Shown here: positions 53,551-61,244 of the stretch, piece after piece
Layout: the number at the start of each line of letters is the position of its first letter
Numbering within the stretch: the stretch's first letter is position 1
DNA from: Oscillospiraceae bacterium
GTDB lineage: Bacteria; Bacillota; Clostridia; Oscillospirales; Oscillospiraceae
Assembly (NCBI GenBank): GCA_017624915.1
Contig: JAGAMC010000049.1
Span: 85,815 to 149,814, forward strand
Length of the DNA: 64,000 nucleotides
Direction: 5' to 3'
Position numbers and translations under genes: made by a program
Notes under the pieces: model-generated
The model's input: only the letters and a program-made list of their open reading frames with translations
Told to the model about the DNA's origin: nothing
Database searches by the model: none

Positions 53551-56500
53551 ATATCCGCACCTCCCATATCCAGACCGCCAAACAATTCACTACCAGGGGA
53601 ATACATATCAAAGAAGCTGGTAATATCACCCATGCTGGTGATCACGCCAAGGACACCGCCAAACGCAGTTTTAACCGTACCGGTAGTAAAGCTCCAAACG
53701 CCATCCTTCACGGCAACCAGCAGGTCGATGAAATTCCAGCTTTCATCATCCTCTGTCGCCGGATCATCCTCACCGCCCGGGAAGTTCATATCCAGATCCG
53801 GATCTATGGGAGTGCTGGGAGAGCTTCCGGGGGTATCGGAGGGGCCGGGATCATCCGGCAGGGGCGGAGAAAAGGTACTATTGATAAAAATAAGCGAAGC
53901 CTGATTTGTACGATCAGGAGTAAGAAAATCAATAACATCCCCAGGGACAATATCAAACACAGAGACTATTGAACCAGAACGAGTATCTACAACAATAGGC
54001 TGACTATCAAAGGGGAATGCCGGACCAATTGATTCATAATCAGAATCCCAACAAACAGACCAACAGGGATTACTGGAAGACGAATGCGTTTCTATGTCAG
54101 AGTGTCCTAAAGCATAATAATTGGAACTAGACCCCCAAAGATAAGCACCCTTAGTAACTAAGTCATGATAACCAAACAGACCATTATTTGTGAGATTGAT
54201 ATTACATCGCTTTGCTTCCGTTACCGCGCCATCTTCAACACTCATGGTGAAGAAGCCGCCGCCAAAGGAACCACGGTTGCCCTTGGGAGTTGACGTGGGG
54301 ATATTGACCTTTACTGCAGTACCGTCCATGCGGTAGAACACATAAGTACCGGCATAGGGGAAGTCAGTGGGAATATACAACATTTCGCCGTCTTCCGGGA
54401 CGTACTCATAAGGGGCGGTCAGCTCCGTAGGAGAAAAAGCGCTGTTGATGAAAATGATCTCCGGAACATCATCACCGCTGCCATCCACGCAGTAGTAATC
54501 AATGACCATACCGGGGACGAGATCACCGGGTGAAATAGCAGCCATCTTATGGGTATCGACGACAATGGTATTCTCACCAATGGTAAAGTCCTTAACGGCC
54601 TCATAAGAAAGCTGCCAGCAGTAAGTCCAACAGGGATTGCTGTCAGAGCTATGGGCCTTAAGGTCGATACAACTGACACTCAGCTCCTCCCTATCGACCA
54701 GGTTGATTTTGTTGTGATAGCCGAACTGGCCGGGATTGACATCCCTAATATTAAGCCGGAGAGCCTCAACAACAACATCATTCTCTACGGCAAAGGAGAA
54801 GAAACCACCGCCGAAAGAACCACGGTTGCCTTTGGGCGTTGCTGTAGGAATATCTACCCTTACAGGAGAACCATCCAGACGATAGAAGATGTGTTCACCG
54901 GCATAAGGGAAGTCTTTGGGGGTATACAGCGTTTCGCCATCTCCGGGTACGTACAGCGGGATAGTATCGTCTATCTCAGGCTCATCACCAACGATCTGAC
55001 GGAGCAGGTCGATAATGATATCGAAGCGTTCGATCATGCCGTCCCAGGCGCGCTGCAGCCACGACCAGAAGCCTGTTTCCGTATAGATGGGGTCCATGGA
55101 AGGATCATTGCCGACAACGTCCCACAGGTCCTTCATGAGCAGGATATCAAAGGCGTAGTATGGGACCCAGCGAGAACCGGTCCAGATACGACCGTCACAT
55201 TCTTCCCAGGCCTGTCCGTTATAGATCTGCAGAGAGGTGATGCGGCCACTCTCGACCAGACCCCAGACAAGGCCTGTCTTAGGCAGAGAGGGACGCACGC
55301 CGCCCAGCTGATAGCCGGTGATCTCATGGGCAGTACGGACAGCCAACGTGGGCTTGGTGATCGTGGACATGTCCAGAGCGGCTACGCTCTCCACGTACTC
55401 ATGACCGGAATTGGCGATACTGCCCGCCACCAGCTCCACATAGACGAGCTGCACAGAGGTATTAACGGTACGGATAGACGCAACCAAAGGATACTGATAA
55501 TCAGAAAGAATTGGGAACGGCTGCTCTTCATACTCCCAATCAGAATAACCGGACATAAGGACCTCAATGAAAACACCGGGAATAATCTCCAAAGATGCAG
55601 AAACATCGTCAAAATAATACTCAGGAGCAACAAAAGTCACAGAATGAACATTACCATCCGATAGCATGACGCTAAGTGTATATTCAAATCCCGGTTCAAG
55701 ATCATACACACCATCAGAGACATAGAAATAATCCTCTGCAGATGTACTCCCGAGCCATGCCAAAGGCAAGTACAATTCTGTATTGGCAAGGATAGTAACA
55801 TTATCGGAATTAATCTGAACACCCTGTCCGTTTTCATCAATGAACCAAGAGCCAGGATAATTCAAATACGCATCAGAAAAGTTTATACCACGCTTGTACA
55901 TCGAAGTATCTTCCGGAAGCGGCACCTCAACCATGACACTTTCATCCACGGCGTAAGAGCCGGACCAATCGTAATTAGTCAGCAGGTTGTCATCTGCATT
56001 AAACTGCCAGTAGGAGTCTGCTACAGGGCGCTGGGTGTCCGGCAGAACAAGGGCGAGGTTGGTATCATGGGGAACGCTGGTAGGCGTATAGCGCATTGTA
56101 TCATAGAGAGCGCTCTTTACAAAGCGGAGCTCATCAAAGTACTTATATGTCTGCTGATCTGAGCCGAAGTAGAACCGAACATAAGCACTAAACCAACTGG
56201 AATTAGATTCCGAATACACCTTAACGCCGTTGATGTAGTAATACAGTGTGCCGCTCTTGCGCATAATACAGATCTCCTGCCAGTTACCAACGGAGGTCGA
56301 TGCTATGACCTGCCCGGAGGCGGTCATGAAGCTGGCACCGTTCATACGCAGGATGGGCTGAGTACCCAGCTGAACAAAACTATCCGTTACAGGGGTCTCT
56401 GTATGGCTCTGGTAGTACCGGAACTGCAGGGTAAAGTCCTCCTGGCCCAGGCCGCGACCGGGGAACGTGATCGTGAAGTCGTGTTCCGTCTCATCCAGAT

Positions 56501-58079
56501 ACAGAGCGCCGTTAAATGCGTTAGCATCCATGTAGGTAATGCTCGCTCCGGCTTCCCAGATGAATTGCGTTTCATGGGACCAATAAGAGCTGTCAAAGGT
56601 ATTGCCATCGAAGTGGTACAGCGCTCTGAGCGAGGTATCATCTGCAGACCGGACATAAGGAACCATATCCAGGCTGACGTTCAAAACTTCCAGATCCTCA
56701 GCCGTCAGATCTGCAGAGGATCTACCGTCCGGCAGCTCATAGTAGAACTCATAGGTTTTGTTATATTCCTCCGTGGCACCAATATAAGTGACAGAAGTAT
56801 AATCAATATGATAACTTATCTCATAAAACTGCAAATTATAAGTATCATTATCGTTATACGTGCGATATTCCGTATGATATGTTTTCGTACCGGTATCATA
56901 AATCAGATTCTCAATAAACTGCAGATCGCCTTCCGGAGAATAAACAGTACTCGTCGAGTTATCAATTATCTGCTGCTCAATCGTATCACCGTTGTTATAG
57001 ACATTGTCACCATTATGATTAGTGTAATAATCATTCGGAGTATTAACGGCATACTCCCCAGCATTAATAGGTGCTACATACGGATAACCATCATCATCAC
57101 AGTAAATATAATAACGGCCTTCCTGAGTAATCACCCACTGTTTTTCTTCCTGTCCGGGCACAGTCCATTGATGCATAGAAACATGATGATTTTCGGAAAT
57201 TTGACCAAGTTGAAAAGCGATATCGGCAAGCATATCATCCGTGAGCATATTTACTCGCGTCCCATCCGGTATCTCCTCCCAAGGAACCCACTTGCCACCA
57301 AGGCTCCTATCAGTAACGATCACATCCAAAACGCCAGAAGAGCTACCAGCGTCCAAAGCAGCGACATAAGGCCGCTTATCCGGAGTACAATAGAATTTAG
57401 AATCCGAGGTGCGTACTACAGCCATCCACTCAAGGCCATATGCGTCAGTCCACACTTTAGTCTCTACCCCATCATTATTGGCAGACAAACGATAAACAAG
57501 ATTAGAAAGGGTATCATAACTCAATTCACAAACACCATAGCCGCCAAAAGAAGAACGACTTAACCACTGACCACTTTCTGAAAAATTGGAGGCGGAACCG
57601 GTGCCAGTTTCTTCAGGTTGATAAAAACAAATAGCACCACCACTCGTACACAATATAGCGCCAGTATAATCATCTACAAGGCAGTAAAGACCAAGATTGG
57701 AAACAAAGACGACTTTAGCCATTGGAGTAGGAAGAAGAAAAGCATCACCAATAAGCTCATTTAACTTCTCCCACACATTATTACTTTTCAAATAATTATT
57801 AAGCCGCGCACAAGTACGCTCAAGCACAGAGAGAGAGGAACAAGCACCAACAGCACCAGCTTTATAAAGAACTTCATCGGTGCCATGCCACCAGTATGTA
57901 CGAAAAACATCACCAACAACAGGAATATCATCTGTGTACGTGCCTATAACAGAATCCCAAACACCAACAAGGTCTGGATCAATGTACTGAGTATCAAAAG
58001 AAGTGCTCGGCCCAAAAGCCACTACACCAGGGAGAGGAAACAAAGACAATACCAAAACAACAGCTAAAATCCGTTTCAC
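53541..58079 (-). CDS. Giant secreted adhesin-like protein of the phage (pIII-like position)
   Basis: 1,512 residues. The start is GTG at 58079 behind TGGAGGTTG; an upstream ATG at 58166 would add residues before a clear signal peptide (KRILAVVLVLSLFPLPGVVA). A LamG/concanavalin A-like domain is at about 483-655 (ALYHFDGNTFD, FTLQFRYYQ, YYYINGVKVYSES, YKYFDELRFVKSALYD). Two tandem copies of a module of about 175 residues are at about 1045-1220 and 1230-1405 (shared FPYAG, FYR-DG, TPKGNRGSFGGGFF, HSS-SNPCW, VVDT). A Pro/Asp-rich linker near 1413 leads to a hydrophobic C-terminus. It is several times larger than typical pIII (about 400). It probably forms the host-recognition tip, anchored by its end. 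Confidence 0.75.
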   Translation of the reverse strand: MKRILAVVLVLSLFPLPGVVAFGPSTSFDTQYIDPDLVGVWDSVIGTYTDDIPVVGDVFRTYWWHGTDEVLYKAGAVGACSSLSVLERTCARLNNYLKSNNVWEKLNELIGDAFLLPTPMAKVVFVSNLGLYCLVDDYTGAILCTSGGAICFYQPEETGTGSASNFSESGQWLSRSSFGGYGVCELSYDTLSNLVYRLSANNDGVETKVWTDAYGLEWMAVVRTSDSKFYCTPDKRPYVAALDAGSSSGVLDVIVTDRSLGGKWVPWEEIPDGTRVNMLTDDMLADIAFQLGQISENHHVSMHQWTVPGQEEKQWVITQEGRYYIYCDDDGYPYVAPINAGEYAVNTPNDYYTNHNGDNVYNNGDTIEQQIIDNSTSTVYSPEGDLQFIENLIYDTGTKTYHTEYRTYNDNDTYNLQFYEISYHIDYTSVTYIGATEEYNKTYEFYYELPDGRSSADLTAEDLEVLNVSLDMVPYVRSADDTSLRALYHFDGNTFDSSYWSHETQFIWEAGASITYMDANAFNGALYLDETEHDFTITFPGRGLGQEDFTLQFRYYQSHTETPVTDSFVQLGTQPILRMNGASFMTASGQVIASTSVGNWQEICIMRKSGTLYYYINGVKVYSESNSSWFSAYVRFYFGSDQQTYKYFDELRFVKSALYDTMRYTPTSVPHDTNLALVLPDTQRPVADSYWQFNADDNLLTNYDWSGSYAVDESVMVEVPLPEDTSMYKRGINFSDAYLNYPGSWFIDENGQGVQINSDNVTILANTELYLPLAWLGSTSAEDYFYVSDGVYDLEPGFEYTLSVMLSDGNVHSVTFVAPEYYFDDVSASLEIIPGVFIEVLMSGYSDWEYEEQPFPILSDYQYPLVASIRTVNTSVQLVYVELVAGSIANSGHEYVESVAALDMSTITKPTLAVRTAHEITGYQLGGVRPSLPKTGLVWGLVESGRITSLQIYNGQAWEECDGRIWTGSRWVPYYAFDILLMKDLWDVVGNDPSMDPIYTETGFWSWLQRAWDGMIERFDIIIDLLRQIVGDEPEIDDTIPLYVPGDGETLYTPKDFPYAGEHIFYRLDGSPVRVDIPTATPKGNRGSFGGGFFSFAVENDVVVEALRLNIRDVNPGQFGYHNKINLVDREELSVSCIDLKAHSSDSNPCWTYCWQLSYEAVKDFTIGENTIVVDTHKMAAISPGDLVPGMVIDYYCVDGSGDDVPEIIFINSAFSPTELTAPYEYVPEDGEMLYIPTDFPYAGTYVFYRMDGTAVKVNIPTSTPKGNRGSFGGGFFTMSVEDGAVTEAKRCNINLTNNGLFGYHDLVTKGAYLWGSSSNYYALGHSDIETHSSSSNPCWSVCWDSDYESIGPAFPFDSQPIVVDTRSGSIVSVFDIVPGDVIDFLTPDRTNQASLIFINSTFSPPLPDDPGPSDTPGSSPSTPIDPDLDMNFPGGEDDPATEDDESWNFIDLLVAVKDGVWSFTTGTVKTAFGGVLGVITSMGDITSFFDMYSPGSELFGGLDMGGADIWE
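53865..54400 (-). repeat. Adhesin module, second copy
   Basis: Encodes the second copy of the duplicated module, from LYIPTDFPYAG to INSTFSP. Nearly identical TPKGNRGSFGGGFF and a CWxxCW pair are shared with the first copy; the stretches between differ. Confidence 0.8.
54430..54950 (-). repeat. Adhesin module, first copy
   Basis: Encodes LYTPKDFPYAG to INSAFSP, the first copy of the module. Similarity to the second copy is high in the first 50 residues and near the CWTYCW motif. Confidence 0.8.
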
Positions 58080-58109
58080 TTGACAACCTCCAGAAATAAG
58101 AGATAAAAT
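58080..58109 (+). promoter_or_regulatory. Strong + strand promoter of a phage minigene
   Basis: TTGACA at 58080-58085 and TAAAAT at 58104-58109, spacer 18 bp. It faces away from the surrounding minus-strand genes, and overlaps the ribosome-binding site of the adhesin gene on the other strand. Confidence 0.65.
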
Positions 58110-58129
58110 ACACAAGAGGTGATTAAATA

Positions 58130-58261
58130 ATGGGTTCAAACGCATACATCGTACTACTAATCGCAATATTAACAGTATTTATCGCACCCATCGTATTAAC
58201 TACAATCTTACTTATCAGACACATCCAAAAAAGAAGAAAGCAAGATCAGAACAAGCCGTGA
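58130..58261 (+). CDS. Opposite-strand small membrane protein (43 residues)
   Basis: Begins MGSNAYIVLLIAIL, one hydrophobic helix (YIVLLIAILTVFIAPIVLTTILLI) and a basic tail (RHIQKRRKQDQNKP). It has a complete unit: promoter at 58080-58109, AAGAGGTGAT ribosome-binding site, and a terminator that starts at its stop codon. It fills a 186-bp gap between minus-strand genes. It could be a host-lysis or superinfection factor, a type I toxin-like peptide or a coat protein; the transcript is also antisense to any readthrough into the adhesin leader. Confidence 0.65.
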   Translation: MGSNAYIVLLIAILTVFIAPIVLTTILLIRHIQKRRKQDQNKP

Positions 58262-58280
58262 GTAATCACGGCTTTTTCTT
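58253..58280 (+). terminator. Terminator of the 43-residue minigene
   Basis: AAGCCGTGA (58253-58261), loop GTAA, TCACGGCTT (58266-58274), then TTTCTT. Confidence 0.8.
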
Positions 58281-58406
58281 ACACCTGCGGAGCTCGCGCA
58301 GGGCTGAGATCAGACCGTCATAAATAGACGCGCCGCACCGGAGCAGAAAGCCGGCTCCCAGCAGCCAGCCGACCATATACCAATTATCAAAGAGCTCATA
58401 CATCAT
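58266..58406 (-). CDS. Small phage membrane protein (46 residues)
   Basis: Starts MMYELFDNWYMVG with a hydrophobic stretch (YMVGWLLGAGFLLRCGASIY) and a basic end (ALRELRRCKKKP). Its start overlaps the stop of the 64-residue gene, so the two are coupled. Its 3' end runs into the terminator hairpin shared with the opposite-strand minigene. No family recognised. Confidence 0.55.
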   Translation of the reverse strand: MMYELFDNWYMVGWLLGAGFLLRCGASIYDGLISALRELRRCKKKP

Positions 58407-58597
58407 TTCGCCTTTTTCTTGCGCCAAAACATATAGACCGTATCAGCAATCTGAAACGTAACATAAACAACAAGACCAAAGGCAACACAATGCAAGACCA
58501 AATACACAGCCCCGAACTGCACCGCCCAGGCAAACAATGTATCCGGCTCAACACCGATCCGCTCCGCAATCACCACGAGCTGGTTAACGAAATCCAT
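58403..58597 (-). CDS. Small phage membrane protein (64 residues)
   Basis: A polar N-terminal helix (DFVNQLVVIAERIGVEPDTLFAW), a long hydrophobic helix (VQFGAVYLVLHCVAFGLVVYVTFQIADTV) and a basic tail (WRKKKAK). AGGGGTGATCTC upstream is a usable ribosome-binding site, partly inside the end of the preceding frame. The layout again suggests a structural membrane protein. Confidence 0.6.
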   Translation of the reverse strand: MDFVNQLVVIAERIGVEPDTLFAWAVQFGAVYLVLHCVAFGLVVYVTFQIADTVYMFWRKKKAK

Positions 58598-58607
58598 AGA
58601 AAAGAGA

Positions 58608-58784
58608 TCACCCCTTTATCTTTTTAAAGAAGGACACAATATGTTTCCAAAGAAAATCAAGAAGTCTATCACCAAGATCCAGAAACAGCCGATAATAGTC
58701 AAAACCAACAGCCAAACCGAAACCAACAATGATAATAGAAACGTAACCACAGGAAGCAAATAATTTATCAAAATAAGCAAGCAA
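58608..58784 (-). CDS. Possible small phage membrane protein (58 residues, TTG start)
   Basis: Reads LAYFDKLFASCGYVSIIIVG onward, with a hydrophobic helix and an amphipathic basic end (LLDFLWKHIVSFFKKIKG). No ATG is available; a TTG at 58784 lies 6 bases after GAGGTGA. A competing plus-strand frame exists at 58641-58763, but its highly charged product looks less like a protein. Medium-low confidence. Confidence 0.45.
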   Translation of the reverse strand: MLAYFDKLFASCGYVSIIIVGFGLAVGFDYYRLFLDLGDRLLDFLWKHIVSFFKKIKG

Positions 58785-58797
58785 AGGAGATCACCTC

Positions 58798-58959
58798 ATG
58801 AAAGAAATCTTTAAAAGTACATACCAAGTTGCAGTATGGCTTTACACTCAGGTCAAACCCGCATGCGAAGCTGTAATGGAACTTGAAATATTCCGCATAT
58901 TTGCGGTAGCAGCAAGCGTTGCGACAATATGCAAGTGGCTCTCGAAAAAGCGGTGGTAA
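58798..58959 (+). CDS. Opposite-strand small protein (53 residues)
   Basis: Starts MKEIFKSTYQVAVWLYTQVK and ends with a hydrophobic helix (FRIFAVAASVATICKWL) and a basic SKKRW. AAAGGAG lies 8-9 bases upstream of the ATG, and an intrinsic terminator covers its stop. It fills a gap in the minus-strand array. No clear promoter was found. The sequence GGAGATCACCTC before it is almost palindromic and may serve as a ribosome-binding site on both strands. Confidence 0.55.
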   Translation: MKEIFKSTYQVAVWLYTQVKPACEAVMELEIFRIFAVAASVATICKWLSKKRW

Positions 58960-58977
58960 TCACTGCTTTTTCTTTTT
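58947..58977 (+). terminator. Terminator of the 53-residue minigene
   Basis: AAAGCGGTG (58947-58955), loop GTAAT, CACTGCTTT (58961-58969) with one G-T pair, then TTCTTTTT. Confidence 0.7.
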
Positions 58978-59079
58978 GTCCATGATGTACCAGCCTGCCA
59001 GAGCGCCCAGGAGCGCCGGAGCTGAGATCAGGAAGAACGCCGAGCCGGCGATCACAGCGCAGATCAGACACAGCTCCAT
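58960..59079 (-). CDS. Small phage membrane protein (39 residues)
   Basis: Starts MELCLICAVIAGSAFFLIS and continues through one helix to a basic end (DKKKKQ). The ATG lies 1 base after the stop of the 41-residue gene upstream. It ends at the terminator hairpin shared with the plus-strand minigene. No family recognised. Confidence 0.55.
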   Translation of the reverse strand: MELCLICAVIAGSAFFLISAPALLGALAGWYIMDKKKKQ

Positions 59080-59080
59080 A

Positions 59081-59206
59081 TCAGCCGAATACCAGATACA
59101 TGGCCGCTTTGACCTTACGAAGCAGGAAGCGGCGCAGGCCTGCAGGCATAAAGGCGGCGATTACCGTAATCACACCGGCGATCAGACCGAGGATGCGATA
59201 TTTCAT
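59081..59206 (-). CDS. Small phage membrane protein (41 residues)
   Basis: Starts MKYRILGLIAGVITVIAAF, one helix, followed by a basic segment (GLRRFLLRKVKAAMYLVFG). GGGAGAGGTAG precedes the ATG, which overlaps the stop of the rep gene (TAATG), indicating coupling. Unknown function. Confidence 0.6.
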   Translation of the reverse strand: MKYRILGLIAGVITVIAAFMPAGLRRFLLRKVKAAMYLVFG

Positions 59207-60117
59207 TAACTACCTCTCCCCTCTTGTAAATCACTTAAATCCGAGAACAGCGATAGCTGCTCTCCCAATATCTCAACATAGGCATCTGCGCCGGAGCTGA
59301 CATCGATAGAGACTTCATCCGGCAGCTCGCCGCCGCAGTCTTCCCATTCGTCAACTTCGCAGTAATCCATCCAGAAACGCCAGTCCACGTCACGGACGAA
59401 ACCTACTGAGCAAAACTGGAACTTCTCTTCCAGCAGATCATCCAAAACTGAATAATGACCATAGATGTCACCGCAGGGCACAGCCCGGCGCAGGCCTATG
59501 CTTGCATAGTACAGATGAGCACCATAACCGGTAACACCACGATCAAAGGCTTTTGTCACGTATTTGGTGATATAGAACGCACATGCTTCCGCATCACGTA
59601 TTTCACCGAAACTGCAAAAGCCGAATTTTTTTGCATATCGACCCCAGTTCAGATAATGGCCATCGACCAGACGGTCTGGGTGCAGACCACGGACGAATGG
59701 GGTCAAATGGCTCTGGGGAATACCGCGCATGAAGCCGTGCATATGCCAGGCACCGTCTTCATGCTGTTCCGGAATAAGGCAGTATTCGATCTTACAGCCG
59801 TATTCCTTGCGGTAATCACGAATCCATTGAGCGAACGCTTTATAGTAAGTATTCAGCTCATAACGGTTAAATTGGGTCTTATCAATGGTAAAGGTACAAA
59901 AAAAGTCCCAGTCGTTGCATAGTGCCAGCTGGAGCACTACAGAACGAGCGCGGGACAACGCTTGCGATAACTTACCCTCTCCCCTATCGGTATCATCCGG
60001 CTGTCTTTCATAGATTCGAGGCGACAGCGGCCGATGGAACTTCACCAGACGGTACAGGCCTTCACGGTAATACTTGACCATATAGTCCGGGTTCAGGGTG
60101 GCGGTATCTATGTACAT
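59206..60117 (-). CDS. HUH-family rolling-circle replication initiator
   Basis: 303 residues. Motif 1 is FFCTFTIDK (72-80), motif 2 HMHGF with the HUH His pair at 125 and 127 (preceded by CLIPEQHEDGAW), motif 3 YITKYVTK with Tyr182 and Tyr186. Such enzymes nick one strand at the origin and stay linked through Tyr, as pII does in filamentous phages. An acidic C-terminal region follows (EVDEWEDCGGELPDEV). The intergenic region upstream (60118-60371) is the candidate origin. A related Rep is encoded by element B. Confidence 0.88.
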   Translation of the reverse strand: MYIDTATLNPDYMVKYYREGLYRLVKFHRPLSPRIYERQPDDTDRGEGKLSQALSRARSVVLQLALCNDWDFFCTFTIDKTQFNRYELNTYYKAFAQWIRDYRKEYGCKIEYCLIPEQHEDGAWHMHGFMRGIPQSHLTPFVRGLHPDRLVDGHYLNWGRYAKKFGFCSFGEIRDAEACAFYITKYVTKAFDRGVTGYGAHLYYASIGLRRAVPCGDIYGHYSVLDDLLEEKFQFCSVGFVRDVDWRFWMDYCEVDEWEDCGGELPDEVSIDVSSGADAYVEILGEQLSLFSDLSDLQEGRGS

Positions 60118-60124
60118 CTTTGCA

Positions 60125-60360
60125 TCATCTCCCGACTTACGTTACGTAGTCAAGTCCCCGAAGACCGACCTGCAGCCGGTCAAAAACAGGGACTATGCCA
60201 GACAATGCTCATCATCCCGACGATCATCCGTCCTGCACAAAGTTGTGCATTTCGAGCGCAAAGGGCAGTCTGAGCGCCGCCTTGGGCGGCCTGCTGCGCT
60301 CGATTGCGCCTGTAATTCATAGCGCTCCGCCTTGCGTGAGACGGCGTATCGCTATAAATT
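60125..60360. other. Candidate phage replication origin (noncoding, hairpin-rich)
   Basis: About 250 bp without a convincing gene between rep and the 100-residue gene. It contains GAGCGC (60272-60277) paired with GCGCTC (60296-60301) around an inner CCGCC/GGCGG stem, and a second hairpin with outer ATAGCG (60319-60324) and CGCTAT (60350-60355) arms. Filamentous-phage origins are intergenic hairpin clusters beside the initiator gene; the nick site itself was not identified. Confidence 0.5.
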
Positions 60361-60371
60361 CTTAGGCGCTC

Positions 60372-60674
60372 CTATTTATCCGATTCTTCAGGTACCTGCA
60401 TCAGACGGCGAGGAAGCTTTATCCCTTTTGTCTTGCAGTAGTCCACGATCTGCATGTTGATCAGGACTTCACACCGGTACCGATATTCAACCAGGCGAAA
60501 GTTATCACGCAGCCGGTCATGCTCTTCCTCCAGCTGGGTAAGCTGCTGGCGGAGGCTCTGGACCATGTTACTGTCTGTGAGGATCACTTCCACCTGTAAA
60601 GGGGAACCGCCCCCAACCAAAGAAAGGAGATTACTCTGATTGAGGGCGGACGGAGAGACGTTTTTACTTGACAT
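60372..60674 (-). CDS. Coiled-coil phage protein (100 residues)
   Basis: Starts at the ATG at 60674, giving MSSKNVSPSALNQSN. A likely coiled coil spans about 37-70 (MVQSLRQQLTQLEEEHDRLRDNFRLVE), followed by a basic end (TKGIKLPRRLMQ). It overlaps the upstream 82-residue gene by 11 bp. No family recognised; an accessory replication or regulatory protein is possible. Confidence 0.65.
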   Translation of the reverse strand: MSSKNVSPSALNQSNLLSLVGGGSPLQVEVILTDSNMVQSLRQQLTQLEEEHDRLRDNFRLVEYRYRCEVLINMQIVDYCKTKGIKLPRRLMQVPEESDK

Positions 60675-60912
60675 GCTGCTCGATGTTATCGACCTTACCG
60701 TACCGGTTGTAGAAGACACGGATGGTATCGTGCAGCTTGGGGACATAGCTCAGCAGAGAAGCGCGATTGGCGCCGACGAACAGCTTTTCACAGGCTACGC
60801 CCTGGACGTTATCATCAGGGTATTCCACGAAATAGGAAGTGCCATTGATGGTCTGGCCGGACTGGCCATCGGTGAAAGAAACAGGACGAATACCAACTAC
60901 TTTACAGATCAT
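60664..60912 (-). CDS. Candidate ssDNA-binding protein of the phage (82 residues)
   Basis: Starts MICKVVGIRPVSFTDGQSGQ and continues with beta-rich alternation (GTSYFVEYPDDNVQGVACEKLFV, DTIRVFYNRYGKVDNIE). Size, predicted beta content and position among early genes match small OB-like ssDNA-binding proteins such as gene V protein, but no motif proves it. CTGGAGGTAA precedes the ATG. The 26-bp leader repeat lies directly upstream. Confidence 0.55.
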   Translation of the reverse strand: MICKVVGIRPVSFTDGQSGQTINGTSYFVEYPDDNVQGVACEKLFVGANRASLLSYVPKLHDTIRVFYNRYGKVDNIEQHVK

Positions 60913-60916
60913 TACA

Positions 60917-60942
60917 TTTACCTCCAGTATTTTTGATTGGGT
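60917..60942 (-). repeat. 26-bp leader repeat, copy 1
   Basis: Identical to 61245-61270. On the minus strand it reads ACCCAATCAAAAATACTGG then AGGTAAA, covering the ribosome-binding site of the 82-residue gene. Confidence 0.85.
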
Positions 60943-60985
60943 TGAACAAACAGGAACAAAGATCAGTCAGCGGCTATTTCATAAA

Positions 60986-61231
60986 TCAACTCGATGTGAC
61001 TATTTCATAAATCCACTCGATCAGGTCGTTAGCCTCATCTTCCAACATTAAGCCGGCAGAATACCGACACTCGACATAGGCCAAAGCCATACCGCAAGAA
61101 ATACGAAATGACGCGCAAGACATGCTGCCACAGACATACGCTTTCTCAACTTCACGGATGAAGTCAGTAATGTCATCTTCCAGAGGCTTCTCAAGGTAAT
61201 AGAACGAATCAGGCTTTTTCATAACAGACAT
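60986..61231 (-). CDS. Phage early protein, paralogue pair member 2 (81 residues)
   Basis: Starts at the ATG at 61231 (MSVMKKPDSFYYLEKPLED). It shares AYVECRYSAGL and the pattern D-I-x-x-F-I-x-x-V-E-x-A with the 81-residue protein encoded just upstream (AYTECRYSAGL), so the genes arose by duplication. All-helical prediction, no known family. AAAGGAGGTA precedes the ATG. The end of the gene contains a short tandem duplication (60974-60995 and 61000-61021). Confidence 0.7.
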   Translation of the reverse strand: MSVMKKPDSFYYLEKPLEDDITDFIREVEKAYVCGSMSCASFRISCGMALAYVECRYSAGLMLEDEANDLIEWIYEIVTSS

Positions 61232-61244
61232 AAGTAATACCTCC

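Noticed and set aside
54549-55664. A 371-codon plus-strand frame inside the adhesin gene
   Set aside because: The adhesin frame has a signal peptide, a LamG-like domain and internal repeats. The plus-strand frame lacks domains, and its translation mirrors the repeats of the other strand.
56403-57563. A 386-codon plus-strand frame inside the adhesin gene
   Set aside because: Same reason; Ile-rich, low-complexity translation typical of an antisense frame.
58641-58763. A 40-codon plus-strand frame (MFPKKIKKSITK...)
   Set aside because: It has a fair ribosome-binding site, but the product is only a charged Asn/Lys/Thr-rich string without a terminator behind it, and the opposite strand encodes a better membrane protein. 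Kept as a possible alternative.
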